A DNA stretch of 64,000 nucleotides from Chitinophaga pendula (GCF_020386615.1 NZ_CP077769.1:6435501-6499500); one strand, 5' to 3'. Counted from the stretch's first letter, positions 48,804-57,968 are shown. Notes: generated from the sequence alone by a model not told the origin. A program made the numbers and translations.

Positions 48804-49685
48804 CTACATCATAAAAGAACGTAAGTATATCCAGGCAAACGGTGCTGCCAGTAGCAGGGAGTCAAAGCGGTCAAGGAAGCCACCGTGTCCGGGCATGATA
48901 TTACCGGAGTCCTTTACCCCTGCCATACGTTTCAGCTTAGACTCCAGCAGATCGCCAGCCGTACCGAATATAGCAGCGATGCCTGCCAGCACCAGCCAAT
49001 GCTGTAGTGCCAGGTATTGCTGCCCCCAGTAATAGCCGTATACCCCCGCCGCCAACACGGCCACTATCATACCCCCAACGGAACCTTCGGTGGTCTTCTT
49101 AGGAGAAATGGAGGGAAAAAATGGCGTACGGCCGATCAGAGAACCGATAATATAGGCCATAGTATCGTTGATCCAGATAAATATGATGAGCAACAATGGG
49201 ATCAGCCATCCGGGACCGGTACCAATATGGTCAGCCGTGAAGTGAAATACCTTGTATTCGAGACACATATGGGTAAGCAACCCCAGCGAGATGGTGATAT
49301 ATAGCAACCCTAGTGCAGAATATCCCATGTTTTTGAGTGAAAAATCTTTGCCCAGCAGTATCTCTCCCATAGGCAATACCATCAGGAAAAAAATGGAGAG
49401 CCACCATCCCAGGAATCCCAGCGACAGGGAGGAAGACTGGAAGTGTTCGCCGGTGAAGGCCATTAATATAGCACAGCTCGCGGCCAGTACGCCATACTTA
49501 TGCCAGGTAGAAACGGTGCCATATTCGGGATCAATACGCCGGATCAATTTGAAATATTCCTGCAAGGCAAAGAAATTGACTAGAAAAAAGAGCAGGAAAA
49601 AAGAAAAAGGGCTCCATAAAATACCAGCCAGCATGACGGCTACGAATACAACAGCAGTAGCGGTGCGGGTGAAAAATGTCTTCAT
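48804..49685 (-). CDS. cdsA: Phosphatidate cytidylyltransferase
   Basis: The 293-residue protein has about seven to eight membrane segments and the CDS signature near the C-terminus (KRMAGVKDSGNIMPGHGGFL followed by DRFDS), along with IFIWINDTMAYIIGSLIGRT and FPSISPKKTTEGSVGG. It makes CDP-diacylglycerol from phosphatidic acid and CTP, which feeds phosphatidylserine synthesis and then Psd, encoded just downstream. The 150-base gap to psd shows no clear element. Confidence 0.95.
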   Translation of the reverse strand: MKTFFTRTATAVVFVAVMLAGILWSPFSFFLLFFLVNFFALQEYFKLIRRIDPEYGTVSTWHKYGVLAASCAILMAFTGEHFQSSSLSLGFLGWWLSIFFLMVLPMGEILLGKDFSLKNMGYSALGLLYITISLGLLTHMCLEYKVFHFTADHIGTGPGWLIPLLLIIFIWINDTMAYIIGSLIGRTPFFPSISPKKTTEGSVGGMIVAVLAAGVYGYYWGQQYLALQHWLVLAGIAAIFGTAGDLLESKLKRMAGVKDSGNIMPGHGGFLDRFDSLLLAAPFAWIYLRSFMM

Positions 49686-49718
49686 GTATGAACGATGATC
49701 TGTTAACGCCTAAACGAA

Positions 49719-49952
49719 CTATGCTTGTTCAGATTCTTCGCCTCCTTCTGAGGCTGCCATTAATCTGATCGCTTCTACCTGTTGGGAGATGTGCACATAT
49801 ATTTCGGCCAGTCCGGGAAGTGCGATCATATAGGAGGAATCTTGTTTGTTCACCAGCACAGCATTGATACCATGTTCTAATAAGAGTCCTTTTACTACTT
49901 CTGCCCGGAAGGGCTGGTTGCTTTCAAAAACTTTAACCCAATCTTTTTCCAT
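49719..49952 (-). CDS. DUF2007 domain protein
   Basis: The 77-residue protein matches DUF2007 (putative signal-transducing protein): WVKVFESNQPFRAEVVKGLL, LEHGINAVLVNKQDSSY, LPGLAEIYVHISQQVEAIRL, and an acidic tail (ASEGGEESEQA). It has a PII-like small alpha-beta fold in the family; function is unknown. It lies between the CPBP gene (51 bases upstream) and cdsA (33 bases downstream), an order I have seen in other Bacteroidota. Confidence 0.85.
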   Translation of the reverse strand: MEKDWVKVFESNQPFRAEVVKGLLLEHGINAVLVNKQDSSYMIALPGLAEIYVHISQQVEAIRLMAASEGGEESEQA

Positions 49953-50003
49953 AATACTGATTAATAAAAATAAAGTGGCAAGTTACAATTTTCAGAGAAA
50001 GCG

Positions 50004-50912
50004 CTATTGCTCGTCTTCCAGAGCAGGAGACAGCCGACGTGGTGATTTCTTTTCCAGCAAACGTAACAGTATAATCGTAAAGGCGACACTTATCAGGGCG
50101 CTATACCAGGCTACTGATTGTTCTTTGGTAGGATCTGTCAGCATTATTTTATGCTGGAACAGATAGTAGGCGACTACCTGCATCCCATTGTTAAGGAAGT
50201 GCCCGATAATGCTCAGCCACAGATTGCCGGTAAGCAGGTAGATGGCACCAAGCAGAAAACCCAGAATGAGCCTGGGCATGAATCCTAGCATCTGGCCATG
50301 TATGGCACTGAAAAGTATAGCAGTTACCAGCACGGCGATCCAGCCGAAACGAAAAGCCCGGGTGAACAGCTGTTGCAGCACACCGCGGAAGAACAACTCT
50401 TCCGCTATAGCAGGAAGTATAGCTATCAGGACCAAGTTAATGAGCAGATCCGCAATATGAGGCATATTGAGCATCGTACGGGTAAGTACCTCTGCCTGTT
50501 GTTCAAGAGCACGCGCACTTTCAGATATAGGCCAGTGCTGGTTCCATTCTGAAGAGAAAGCGACCAGTGGTAATGCACTTAACATCACCAGTATGGCAAG
50601 TGCGGCGGGCAGCAAATGTGGAGTATGATCGAGCTGCAGCCAGGTGAAGGGACGCTTATCCATTAACCAGGCAAAAAGGACGGCAGGCACCAAATAAACT
50701 ACGAAAGTGTATAAAAATTGTGTTAATTTCAGATAGCCGACAACTTTAGTATCTGCACTGTTACCATTCTGTAGTTCGATCAACGTATAGCCGCTGATAG
50801 CCGGAAATACAGTGTTTAAGAAGGTCAGGTACAAAAGTATAAAGGCAATGAATAAGCCTACGAATGTTATTAACTGTAAAGAAAGAGGATATTGCTTTAG
50901 ACGACCGGTCAT
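50004..50912 (-). CDS. CPBP family intramembrane metalloprotease
   Basis: The 302-residue protein has about eight membrane segments. The CPBP (Abi/CAAX protease) motifs are AIAEELFFRGVLQQLF (motif 1, EExxxR), FSAIHGQMLGFMPRLILG (motif 2 with FxxxH) and SIIGHFLNNGMQ (motif 3, HxxxN). Such enzymes cleave membrane-bound or prenylated peptides; the substrate is unknown. It heads the CPBP-DUF2007-cdsA-psd unit. Confidence 0.9.
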   Translation of the reverse strand: MTGRLKQYPLSLQLITFVGLFIAFILLYLTFLNTVFPAISGYTLIELQNGNSADTKVVGYLKLTQFLYTFVVYLVPAVLFAWLMDKRPFTWLQLDHTPHLLPAALAILVMLSALPLVAFSSEWNQHWPISESARALEQQAEVLTRTMLNMPHIADLLINLVLIAILPAIAEELFFRGVLQQLFTRAFRFGWIAVLVTAILFSAIHGQMLGFMPRLILGFLLGAIYLLTGNLWLSIIGHFLNNGMQVVAYYLFQHKIMLTDPTKEQSVAWYSALISVAFTIILLRLLEKKSPRRLSPALEDEQ

Positions 50913-50957
50913 AGTAGCGATTTACTGTATTATTATTTGCGTAAATTTACAGCGCTA

Positions 50958-51380
50958 AACATTGCCGGCAATGATGAATTCACCGCCGGTATGATATCTA
51001 CGGCAGCGGTAATGGAAGAATGGACCTAACCCGCAAGTATCAGAATCAATATTTCAGGCAAGATAGATCCATCTGATCGGATACTTCTCATCGGCATCCA
51101 TACCAGCCCGGTGGTAATCAACCCCCAAAACGGCAGCTACTACTTAATTAACGACCGGCAAAGGTATTGTCTGGGGCTTGGCAATGCTATGAGTAGCCAT
51201 CCGCTATCGGGGTGACCAGTCTTCAGAAAGACTTTCCAGGTGCAATGCACCCCTCCGCAGGGGCATTTTATAGTAACAGGTGAACATTTGCCGCCGCCAA
51301 CTGTTTTGAAGAAGAGAATGGTCAGTAGTGTGGGCGGATGCAGGAACGATGAATACTTATTAAGCAGCAACAGCTGCTAA
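50958..51380 (+). pseudogene. Probable decayed coding sequence with two in-frame stops
   Basis: One plus-strand frame (codons in phase with 50958) stays open for about 140 codons except for TAA at 51027 and TGA at 51213, before a final TAA at 51378. The three parts read like real protein: NDEFTAGMISTAAVMEEWT, then PASIRINISGKIDPSDRIL, INPQNGSYYLINDRQRY and CLGLGNAMSSHP, then TPPQGHFIVTGEHLPPPTVL and VGGCRNDEYLLSSNSC. About six stops would be expected by chance over this length. I recognise no family. It fills most of the 554-base gap before the HNH gene. A 76-codon minus-strand ORF in the same place (51140-51370) is the alternative. Confidence 0.4.
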
Positions 51381-51466
51381 GGGTGTTGTGTGCATTTAAC
51401 GGGCAGGAATTTTGTAACGTTTGCGTATAAACCCCAATTCAAATCAATTATAAAAATTGTGTTCAC

Positions 51467-52036
51467 ATGGCCACATTTAAAAATCTGAGAAACGAAGTCT
51501 GGAAAGACTTGCAAATCAAAAACAAGTCTGCTTTGCGTAAAAAGTATGCTGTATCCAATATGGGGAGAGTGATCAGCTACAATGAGTCAATTGACGATGG
51601 AAAAGTCCTCTCCGGATCCACCGTAGAAGGATATACCGTATTGAACGTAAAACCTGCTGATAGTTATCAGTCCTTATACCTTCACCGGGAAGTGGCGAAG
51701 CTATTCTGCGCGAAACCTGGCCGGACCTATAAGTATGTTATCCATCTGGATCACGAAAAAAAGAATAATAAAGCCTCCAACCTCCGCTGGGCTACCAAAG
51801 AAGGTATGGAGCAACATCAGCAGAACAGTCCCGCAAAGCTGGCTTATAAGGAGAAACAAAGAAACCGGGTGAAAGGACTTAAGCTGAATATCACAAAAGT
51901 GAAAAGCATCAAACGACTGTTGGCAAAACCAGGTAAAAAAACCATGAAGCAGATTGCCCAGCAGTTCGACATCAGCGAAATGCAGCTATACCGTATTAAA
52001 AGTGGGGAGAACTGGAGCCACGTTAGCGTTGATTGA
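51467..52036 (+). CDS. NUMOD4/HNH endonuclease with C-terminal helix-turn-helix
   Basis: The 189-residue protein has a NUMOD4-like N-terminus (EVWKDLQIKN, YAVSNMGRVISYNESIDDGK), a homing-type HNH core (YKYVIHLDHEKKNNKASNLR followed by WAT) and a DNA-binding C-terminus (KSIKRLLAKP, MKQIAQQFDISEMQLYRIKS) like the helix-turn-helix of intron-encoded nucleases. The usual His-His pair reads Ile-His, so catalysis may be altered. It stands as a free gene, not within an intron or intein. Such single HNH proteins occur widely in Bacteroidota with no known role. Confidence 0.8.
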   Translation: MATFKNLRNEVWKDLQIKNKSALRKKYAVSNMGRVISYNESIDDGKVLSGSTVEGYTVLNVKPADSYQSLYLHREVAKLFCAKPGRTYKYVIHLDHEKKNNKASNLRWATKEGMEQHQQNSPAKLAYKEKQRNRVKGLKLNITKVKSIKRLLAKPGKKTMKQIAQQFDISEMQLYRIKSGENWSHVSVD

Positions 52037-52056
52037 ACGGTGGTAGATAAAATACT

Positions 52057-52090
52057 AACACCTCCCCTACCAAATGATAAGGGAGGTGTT
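52057..52090. terminator. Terminator between the HNH and SNase genes
   Basis: AACACCTCCC (52057-52066) and GGGAGGTGTT (52081-52090) pair perfectly with a 14-base loop. It lies between convergent genes and may serve both. Confidence 0.7.
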
Positions 52091-52097
52091 GTTATTT

Positions 52098-52619
52098 CTA
52101 ATGGACCTGTAGTGCAGCTCCTCCATTCCGCTTTACCTTACGGAAAGTCCAGGGCTCCTGAGGAGATGGCTGAGACCATAAACCCAAATGTTTCTTGCGG
52201 GCAGCCTCTTGGGCAGCAGCTAATGTCGCATCGTTGGAATATTTGTATTGCCAGGCATACCCCCTGGCAACCATCCAGGCATTGACATATACTCCCTTCG
52301 CATCGTACAGATCTCCCAACCATCGCTGGTACATGTCTTTCTTCAGCAATTTGACCGTCATCGTTTTATTGAAACATTGATCTGACAACGCCTGTTTGCT
52401 TACCTGGTAGTAGTCCTGTCCCCTCTCGGGAGCATCGATCGCATTCATTCGGATCCTGTAGGGAGTACGACCCACCAATAATTCAAACGTATCACCGTCG
52501 ATAATACGAACGACTTTCCCTTTTACTGTTTGGACCTCCTTCTTCTTCTGTGAAATAGCTGGTTGTAATGTGCATACAAATAGCAGCACTAACATAAGTT
52601 GGCGTAGCATAGCTGGCAT
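52098..52619 (-). CDS. Secreted staphylococcal nuclease-like thermonuclease
   Basis: The 173-residue protein has a signal peptide (LMLVLLFVCTLQPAIS) and an SNase domain: VVRIIDGDTFELLVGRTPYR, RMNAIDAPERGQDYY (with the Asp and catalytic Glu region), MYQRWLGDLYDAKGVYVNAW (second catalytic Arg) and ARGYAWQYKYSN. It should be a Ca-dependent nuclease cleaving DNA and RNA outside the cytoplasm. An ATG at 52610 is an alternative start three codons on. Monocistronic. Confidence 0.9.
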   Translation of the reverse strand: MPAMLRQLMLVLLFVCTLQPAISQKKKEVQTVKGKVVRIIDGDTFELLVGRTPYRIRMNAIDAPERGQDYYQVSKQALSDQCFNKTMTVKLLKKDMYQRWLGDLYDAKGVYVNAWMVARGYAWQYKYSNDATLAAAQEAARKKHLGLWSQPSPQEPWTFRKVKRNGGAALQVH

Positions 52620-52794
52620 AGTTAATCCGTATATGTTTAAGTATATCGGGGAGCAAATGTAGGACGGAGCAGGGAGTACAAACCTTTTTACTTTTACACA
52701 GGTATGTGGAATGCCTGCAGGACAGGCTGATATTTCAGGCTGCTACGTAATTCACGCATTTGTTATTATCTTCCGGAACATTAAAGGAACATAT

Positions 52795-53595
52795 ATGTCA
52801 GCCAAGAAAATAGCCATCATAGGAGGTGGCAACCTGGGAGGTGCCATCGCAGAAGGATTGCTGAAAAGCGGTTTTTCCGCACCAGGAGATATTATTATCA
52901 CTAAAAGGAACCTGAACACCTTACAGGCGTTGAAGGATGCCGGTGTTCAAACCGCAACCGATAATATACATGCAGTGCGCTCCTCGGAGATCATTATCAT
53001 CGCACTCAAACCATATAATGTAAAAGAAGTGTTAGGACAGCTCAGAGAAGTGCTGGATCCTCAACGCCATATTGTGATCAGCGTGGTGACGGGAGTAGCT
53101 ATGGAAGAGCTGGAGGCAATCGCCGGTCCGGAAATGCCGGTCGTAAGGGCTATGCCCAATACCGCCATCGCTATTCAACAATCGATGACCTGCATCTGTA
53201 GCAAAAATACAACACCAGACCAGGATCAATGGGTAAAAGCACTGTTTGATCAGCTGGGGGTAACAGTGAGCATCGATGAGAAATTGATGGATGCGGCAAC
53301 CGTACTGGGAGCCTGTGGTATCGCCTATGCGCTGCGTTTCATCCGGGCCAATATACAAGGCGGCATCGAAATAGGGTTTGATGTACGTACCGCCAACCTC
53401 ATCGCCGCACAAACCATCAAGGGTGCCGCAGAGCTGCTGATACGGGGAAATCGTCATCCGGAAGAGGAAATAGACAAGGTGACAACCCCCAAGGGATGCA
53501 CAATTGCCGGATTAAACGAGATGGAACATCAAGGTTTCAGCTCATCTCTGATCAAAGGCATTACAGTATCTTATAATAAGATCGTAAAAGGGTAA
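52795..53595 (+). CDS. proC: Pyrroline-5-carboxylate reductase
   Basis: The 266-residue protein has the Rossmann motif KIAIIGGGNLGGAIAEGLLK, VVRAMPNTAIAIQQSMTCIC and the C-terminal PROSITE-like region VTTPKGCTIAGLNEMEHQGF. It catalyses the last step of proline synthesis, reducing P5C with NAD(P)H. The start at 52795 fits the glycine-rich N-terminus; the ORF upstream to 52711 lacks any similarity. No other proline gene is adjacent. The Asn-Leu rather than Asn-Met in the nucleotide loop is a small variation. Confidence 0.93.
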   Translation: MSAKKIAIIGGGNLGGAIAEGLLKSGFSAPGDIIITKRNLNTLQALKDAGVQTATDNIHAVRSSEIIIIALKPYNVKEVLGQLREVLDPQRHIVISVVTGVAMEELEAIAGPEMPVVRAMPNTAIAIQQSMTCICSKNTTPDQDQWVKALFDQLGVTVSIDEKLMDAATVLGACGIAYALRFIRANIQGGIEIGFDVRTANLIAAQTIKGAAELLIRGNRHPEEEIDKVTTPKGCTIAGLNEMEHQGFSSSLIKGITVSYNKIVKG

Positions 53596-53672
53596 AGGCT
53601 GTTTATTGATAAGGAACAGGAGTGTCTAGCATCGGGTGGGTTTGTCGGGATAGCGTTGGGAGTCGGGTCTTG

Positions 53673-54173
53673 TTACACAATTTCTTGTTTGGGATAGTCG
53701 AAGAAAAGGAACTTTTTACGGGCTCTGTCAAAATCTTTCCAGGAACTTATATCAGCTTGTACTGCAAATATCCCGGTAGTGGGAACATTGTCGATACGTA
53801 TCTCCTCCGTTAGATAATTAGCAAAGTCTGTGATGCCAGGGTTGTGAGCAAAGATAGCTACCGCTTCGAAGTCGTCATCGATCTTTGTGATTACCTTCAG
53901 AAAAGTGGAGGCGTAACACAGGTAGAGTTCTTCTTCTAAGAGTATAGCCTGCTTAGGATATTTCCATTCTCGGGCCATCATTTTGGCAGTGGTACGGGTG
54001 CGTTTGGCCGGACTGGAAATGATTAACTCGGGTATCATCCCTCGGTGTAAAAGTCTGGAGGCCATCTCAGGGGCGTTTAATTTGCCTCGCTTATTAAGTG
54101 GCCTGTCAAAGTCATCCATGTCTGGATCATTCCAGCTGGATTTTGCGTGCCTGATCAGGATCAATGTTTTCAT
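53673..54173 (-). CDS. sixA: SixA-type histidine phosphatase
   Basis: The 166-residue protein starts MKTLILIRHAKSSWNDPDMD with the phosphatase motif RHAKS, followed by RPLNKRGKLNAPEMASRL, ISSPAKRTRTTAKMMA and the second catalytic His in IFAHNPGITDFAN. SixA proteins dephosphorylate phospho-His in HPt or PTS proteins. The start at 54173 gives the canonical N-terminus; 54188 adds five residues. Confidence 0.88.
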   Translation of the reverse strand: MKTLILIRHAKSSWNDPDMDDFDRPLNKRGKLNAPEMASRLLHRGMIPELIISSPAKRTRTTAKMMAREWKYPKQAILLEEELYLCYASTFLKVITKIDDDFEAVAIFAHNPGITDFANYLTEEIRIDNVPTTGIFAVQADISSWKDFDRARKKFLFFDYPKQEIV

Positions 54174-54308
54174 AGCTGAAAACAACATTTGAGCTTAACG
54201 AAATAATTATTTTACAGAAAGTTAGCGCGAAGTGAGAATACGGACGCCTTGGCAAATTTATTTAAGATAAAATTAACATGGTAATTAAACCCCGTTTGAA
54301 ATAATAAA

Positions 54309-54337
54309 AAAGCGGAGGTATTGTATACCTCCGCTTT
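54309..54337 (-). terminator. Intrinsic terminator after the amidophosphoribosyltransferase-like gene
   Basis: Arms 54309-54320 and 54326-54337 are perfectly complementary over 12 bases; on the minus strand the stem leads into a T-rich run. Confidence 0.8.
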
Positions 54338-54439
54338 ATATATAATGCTTTATAATACTGCTTTGTGATTCACAGCAACGTATAGTAGTTGCAGTTAGCC
54401 CGTTTTTTACCGGGAATACCACTTTTACACGCCTTTTAC

Positions 54440-56287
54440 TTAGTAGCCTCTTTCATTTTTTCCTTCCATGTAGTTCATAAAGGCCTTGTTTACAACACGA
54501 TTGCCTCCGGGAGTAGGGTAATTCCCATTAAAATACCAGGCTCCCAGGTTATTGGGACAGGCCTGATGAAGCCCTTCTATAGACTGATAGATGACATCGA
54601 TCTTGGCATTAATGCCTTTCGGCGTAATGATCTCCGCGATCTTGGAGGAGATTTCCTCCGTTGTGAATGGCTTATAGATATTACGCACTACGTTCTGAGC
54701 ATGTAAGGTATTGGTACGCTGCAACTCTTTACACAAACCGTAGGCTTCCTGCAGGATATATTCCTTCCCATGATCCTTCAGAAGACCAATAGCTGCCTGG
54801 AAAGCTACGAAATCGCCCATCTTACTCATGTCAATACCATAGCAATCAGGATAACGGATCTGTGGTGCAGACGATACAATGATAATCCGTTTAGGTCCCA
54901 GCCGATCCAGCATTTTGATAATGCTTTCCCGCAGGGTAGTTCCCCTTACAATAGAGTCATCAATCACCACAAGCGTGTCAATACCCGGCCTTACAGTACC
55001 ATAAGTGATATCGTAAACATGCTGTACCATCTCGTTACGCCCGGCATCTTCAGTGATGAAGGTGCGCATTTTGACATCTTTGATAGCGATCTTATCAATG
55101 CGAATACGACGATTCACCATCTCTGTGAGTTTGGTCTCATCGAAGTCCTTGCCCCATGACAGGATACGTTCTACTTTAATATGATTGAGGTAATCTTCCA
55201 AACCTTTGATCAGACCATAAAAAGCGACTTCCGCCGTATTGGGTATAAAAGAAAAGATGGTATTGCGCAGGTCATTGTCAATGGCCTTAAGCACTGTCTC
55301 AGAAAGGTTGTAGCCCAGTGCCGTTCGTTCCTTATATATCTTCTCGTCATTACCACGGGAGAAATAGATACGTTCGAAACTACAAGCCTGTCTTTCTTTC
55401 GGCTCCAGTATCTGTTCAATGCTGTAGTCCCCGTTTTGCTTTACAATAAGGGCGTTACCCGGCATCAATTCCAGCACCTCATTTTCACCCACATTGAAAG
55501 CGGTACGGATGGCAGCTCTTTCTGAAGCAGCAACGATCACATCCTCGTTGATATAATAATACGAAGGACGTATACCATGCGCATCACGCATCACAAAGGA
55601 ATCTCCCGAACCGATCAGACCACATACGTGATAACCGCCGTCGAAAAGTGAAAATGCCTGCTGTAATATACTCTTAACGTCAAGGCCATTACGGCTTATC
55701 TCATCTTCTTTACAGATAAAATGATGGATCACCTCCAGCATGGCAGCGAGGTCGCTGTTGCGATGGGTATCTCCTGGGTCTACGTTAACGAATTTGAAAA
55801 GTTCCTCAGAATTAACCAGGTTGAAGTTACCTGCAAGGCTGAGATTTCGGGCGGGGATGGTGTTGTGCCTAACAAAAGGATGGCACAGCTCTACATTGTT
55901 CTTGCCTTGTGTCGCGTACCGGATATGCCCCATCATGAGCTCTCCCAGAAAACGCACGTGGCCTTTCATCAATCCCGGATATTTAACGATCTCCGGCTGG
56001 TATTTTTCGATCTCCTGGATTTCCTCCCTGATCTTGCTGAAGATATCGCTGATGGCCTGTGGTACACTACTCCTCATGCGGTGCATAAAGGGCACACCAG
56101 GCTCCGTATTAAGTTTTACGGTGGCAATACCGGCACCATCTTGTCCGCGGTTGTGCTGCTTTTCCATAAGCAGGTACAACTTATTCAGACCAAAAAAAAC
56201 AGTCCCGTACTTCTGTTGGTAATATGAAAATGGCTTCCTTAGTCTTATATATGCTAAACCACATTCGTGCTTGATAGCGTCACTCAT
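54440..56287 (-). CDS. Amidophosphoribosyltransferase-like glutamine amidotransferase (PurF family, long form)
   Basis: The 615-residue protein starts MSDAIKHECGLAYIRLRK. Its Cys9 is in the place of the Ntn glutaminase nucleophile, after removal of a short propeptide. The amidotransferase domain has HNRGQDGAGIATV, MGHIRYATQGKNN and SLAGNFNLVNSEEL. The C-terminal PRTase domain has TLVVIDDSIVRGTTLRESII (PRPP loop) and KRIIIVSSAPQIRYPDCYGI. It would make phosphoribosylamine from PRPP and glutamine. It is about 100 residues longer than normal PurF; Bacteroidota often carry this as a second, divergent copy, so the role in purine synthesis is not certain. The start at 56287 lies after its promoter. 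Confidence 0.85.
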   Translation of the reverse strand: MSDAIKHECGLAYIRLRKPFSYYQQKYGTVFFGLNKLYLLMEKQHNRGQDGAGIATVKLNTEPGVPFMHRMRSSVPQAISDIFSKIREEIQEIEKYQPEIVKYPGLMKGHVRFLGELMMGHIRYATQGKNNVELCHPFVRHNTIPARNLSLAGNFNLVNSEELFKFVNVDPGDTHRNSDLAAMLEVIHHFICKEDEISRNGLDVKSILQQAFSLFDGGYHVCGLIGSGDSFVMRDAHGIRPSYYYINEDVIVAASERAAIRTAFNVGENEVLELMPGNALIVKQNGDYSIEQILEPKERQACSFERIYFSRGNDEKIYKERTALGYNLSETVLKAIDNDLRNTIFSFIPNTAEVAFYGLIKGLEDYLNHIKVERILSWGKDFDETKLTEMVNRRIRIDKIAIKDVKMRTFITEDAGRNEMVQHVYDITYGTVRPGIDTLVVIDDSIVRGTTLRESIIKMLDRLGPKRIIIVSSAPQIRYPDCYGIDMSKMGDFVAFQAAIGLLKDHGKEYILQEAYGLCKELQRTNTLHAQNVVRNIYKPFTTEEISSKIAEIITPKGINAKIDVIYQSIEGLHQACPNNLGAWYFNGNYPTPGGNRVVNKAFMNYMEGKNERGY

Positions 56288-56306
56288 GCCCGTGAAATTG
56301 AAAACG

Positions 56307-56314
56307 CAAAGGTA
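56307..56314 (-). promoter_or_regulatory. TAnnTTTG -7 element for the PurF-like gene
   Basis: On the minus strand TACCTTTG (56314 to 56307) fits the -7 consensus, 19 bases before the ATG at 56287; this excludes the longer frame from 56371. Confidence 0.5.
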
Positions 56315-56369
56315 CGGTGAAAAATCACCAATTCCTAAAACGGAGCATAGGGGATAACCCCCGAAAAGC

Positions 56370-56406
56370 AAACGGCCTGTTGCTATACTATAGCAACAGA
56401 CCGTTT
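56370..56406 (-). terminator. Terminator after surA
   Basis: Arms 56370-56385 and 56391-56406 pair over 16 bases with one mismatch around TACTA, directly after the surA stop on the minus strand; a short T4 follows. Confidence 0.75.
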
Positions 56407-56430
56407 AATATAAGTTGTTGATAATGATCG

Positions 56431-57813
56431 CTAATGCTTGGCCACGTTAGCCGTCCAGCGGGCTATATTCGTACAAGACTTATAGGCGTCATCAACGTTA
56501 ATGTAATAGCTGGGTATCTTGTCAGTCAGCCATTTATTAATGGTCTCTGCCTGCTTGATTTGCAGGGTACGCTGCTGAATACGGGAGTAATCATCCGTCA
56601 TATTCTCGCGGTGCGGCTGCGTCCGGGTCTTGAGGAACACGATGCGGCATGCCAGCCTGTTTTGTTCGTCAGTGAACTGAACCGGTCTGGATACTCCTCC
56701 CGCTTTCATCGTGTCGATCATCAATACGATGTCTCTTTCAGATGGCTCATCCAGTTCGTCAATATTGATAAAAGTACTACCATTTACACGGCTTTGTAAC
56801 ATACCGCCATCAAACTTAGCCATCTGGGCATCGCTGTATTTGGCAACAGCTTCCGCAAATGTAAATTTACCAGCCTGGATATTATTCCGGATACTATCCA
56901 GCTTATTCATGGTAAGCGCAATATCCGATTTAGTAATATTAGGTTTCAGCAGGATGTGTTGTACCGTAATGTTATCTCCCTGGCGTTTGATCGCCTGGAT
57001 AAGGTGATAACCAAACTGTGACTTAACAGGAGAAGAGATCTCCCCTACTTTCAGGCGGAAAGCAGCCGCCAGAAAGTCCGGATCCCAGGTATTCTTATCA
57101 TTACGGTTAAGGTTGTAAATACCTTTGTTCTCTTTGGCACCGGGATCTTCCGAATAAAGGATGGCCAGTGAGCTAAAATCAGACTCTTTCGTCTCTACCC
57201 GCTTTCTGAACTCCAACAGACGGTCAATAGCATATTGTTCCATCTCACGGGTCGCCTTTGGCAATATAATAAGCTGGCCGATTTCCAGTTCGGACTCGTA
57301 AAAATGAAGACTATCTTTCGGGATTTTGTCAAAATAAGCTTTTACTTCGGAAGGAGTAACCTTAACAGCATCGACGATCTTGTCACGCATTGCTTTGGCT
57401 TGAAGACCTTCTTTGATCGGCTGACGGAACCTTTCCCGGAGCTGATAGATAGAATAGCCGGTCACCTCCTTCATTTTCTCACGGGAACCATACATCTCCT
57501 CAAAATAACGGATCCTGTTTTCGATCTGGCCGTCTACATCACCATCACTGACAGGTAAACTGTCCCTTTCAGCCTGAAGTACCATTACTTTCTGGGAGAT
57601 GATCTGCTCCATAATATTGCAGGCCGCATTGGGAGGGATCACATTGTCATGTGAATTGCGCTGTATGTTAGCCATCTCCCCTTCTATATCAGATTGCAGC
57701 ACAATCTTATCTCCTACAATAGCAGCGATCTTGTCGGCTACCATTCTCTGTTGTGCTGAAGAGGTCTGCCAGAGCATAAAGGCACCAGCAGATAATGCCA
57801 AAAATTTATTCAT
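56431..57813 (-). CDS. surA: Periplasmic peptidyl-prolyl isomerase/chaperone SurA
   Basis: The 460-residue protein has a signal peptide (FLALSAGAFMLWQTSSAQ), the SurA N-domain (VADKIAAIVGDKIVLQSDIE, IMEQIISQKVMVLQAERDSL) and two parvulin-type rotamase domains: ELEIGQLIILPKATREMEQY to VKSQFGYHLIQAIKRQGD, and ITVQHILLKPNITKSDIALT to CRIVFLKTRTQPH. The protein helps outer membrane proteins fold. The start at 57813 is favoured over 57834, which would lie within the -7 element. Confidence 0.92.
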   Translation of the reverse strand: MNKFLALSAGAFMLWQTSSAQQRMVADKIAAIVGDKIVLQSDIEGEMANIQRNSHDNVIPPNAACNIMEQIISQKVMVLQAERDSLPVSDGDVDGQIENRIRYFEEMYGSREKMKEVTGYSIYQLRERFRQPIKEGLQAKAMRDKIVDAVKVTPSEVKAYFDKIPKDSLHFYESELEIGQLIILPKATREMEQYAIDRLLEFRKRVETKESDFSSLAILYSEDPGAKENKGIYNLNRNDKNTWDPDFLAAAFRLKVGEISSPVKSQFGYHLIQAIKRQGDNITVQHILLKPNITKSDIALTMNKLDSIRNNIQAGKFTFAEAVAKYSDAQMAKFDGGMLQSRVNGSTFINIDELDEPSERDIVLMIDTMKAGGVSRPVQFTDEQNRLACRIVFLKTRTQPHRENMTDDYSRIQQRTLQIKQAETINKWLTDKIPSYYINVDDAYKSCTNIARWTANVAKH

Positions 57814-57831
57814 ACCAAATACAGTGAAATT

Positions 57832-57839
57832 CAAAAATA
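57832..57839 (-). promoter_or_regulatory. TAnnTTTG -7 element for surA
   Basis: On the minus strand TATTTTTG (57839 to 57832) fits the -7 consensus, 18 bases before the ATG at 57813. Confidence 0.5.
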
Positions 57840-57903
57840 ACTAATAAAACGGGCTGTGTTAAGATGGCCATGCCTTTTAACAAAAGTTTATGCCCCATAA
57901 ATA

Positions 57904-57955
57904 ACAACGCTCAATGCACCGGGCACCTAAAGGGTGTTTGGGCATTGAGCGTTGT
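57904..57955 (-). terminator. Terminator of the rimP-nusA-infB operon
   Basis: Arms 57904-57917 and 57942-57955 are perfectly complementary over 14 bases, with an inner CACC/GGTG pairing in the loop, 13 bases after the infB stop. Confidence 0.75.
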
Positions 57956-57968
57956 ATATTATTTAATT

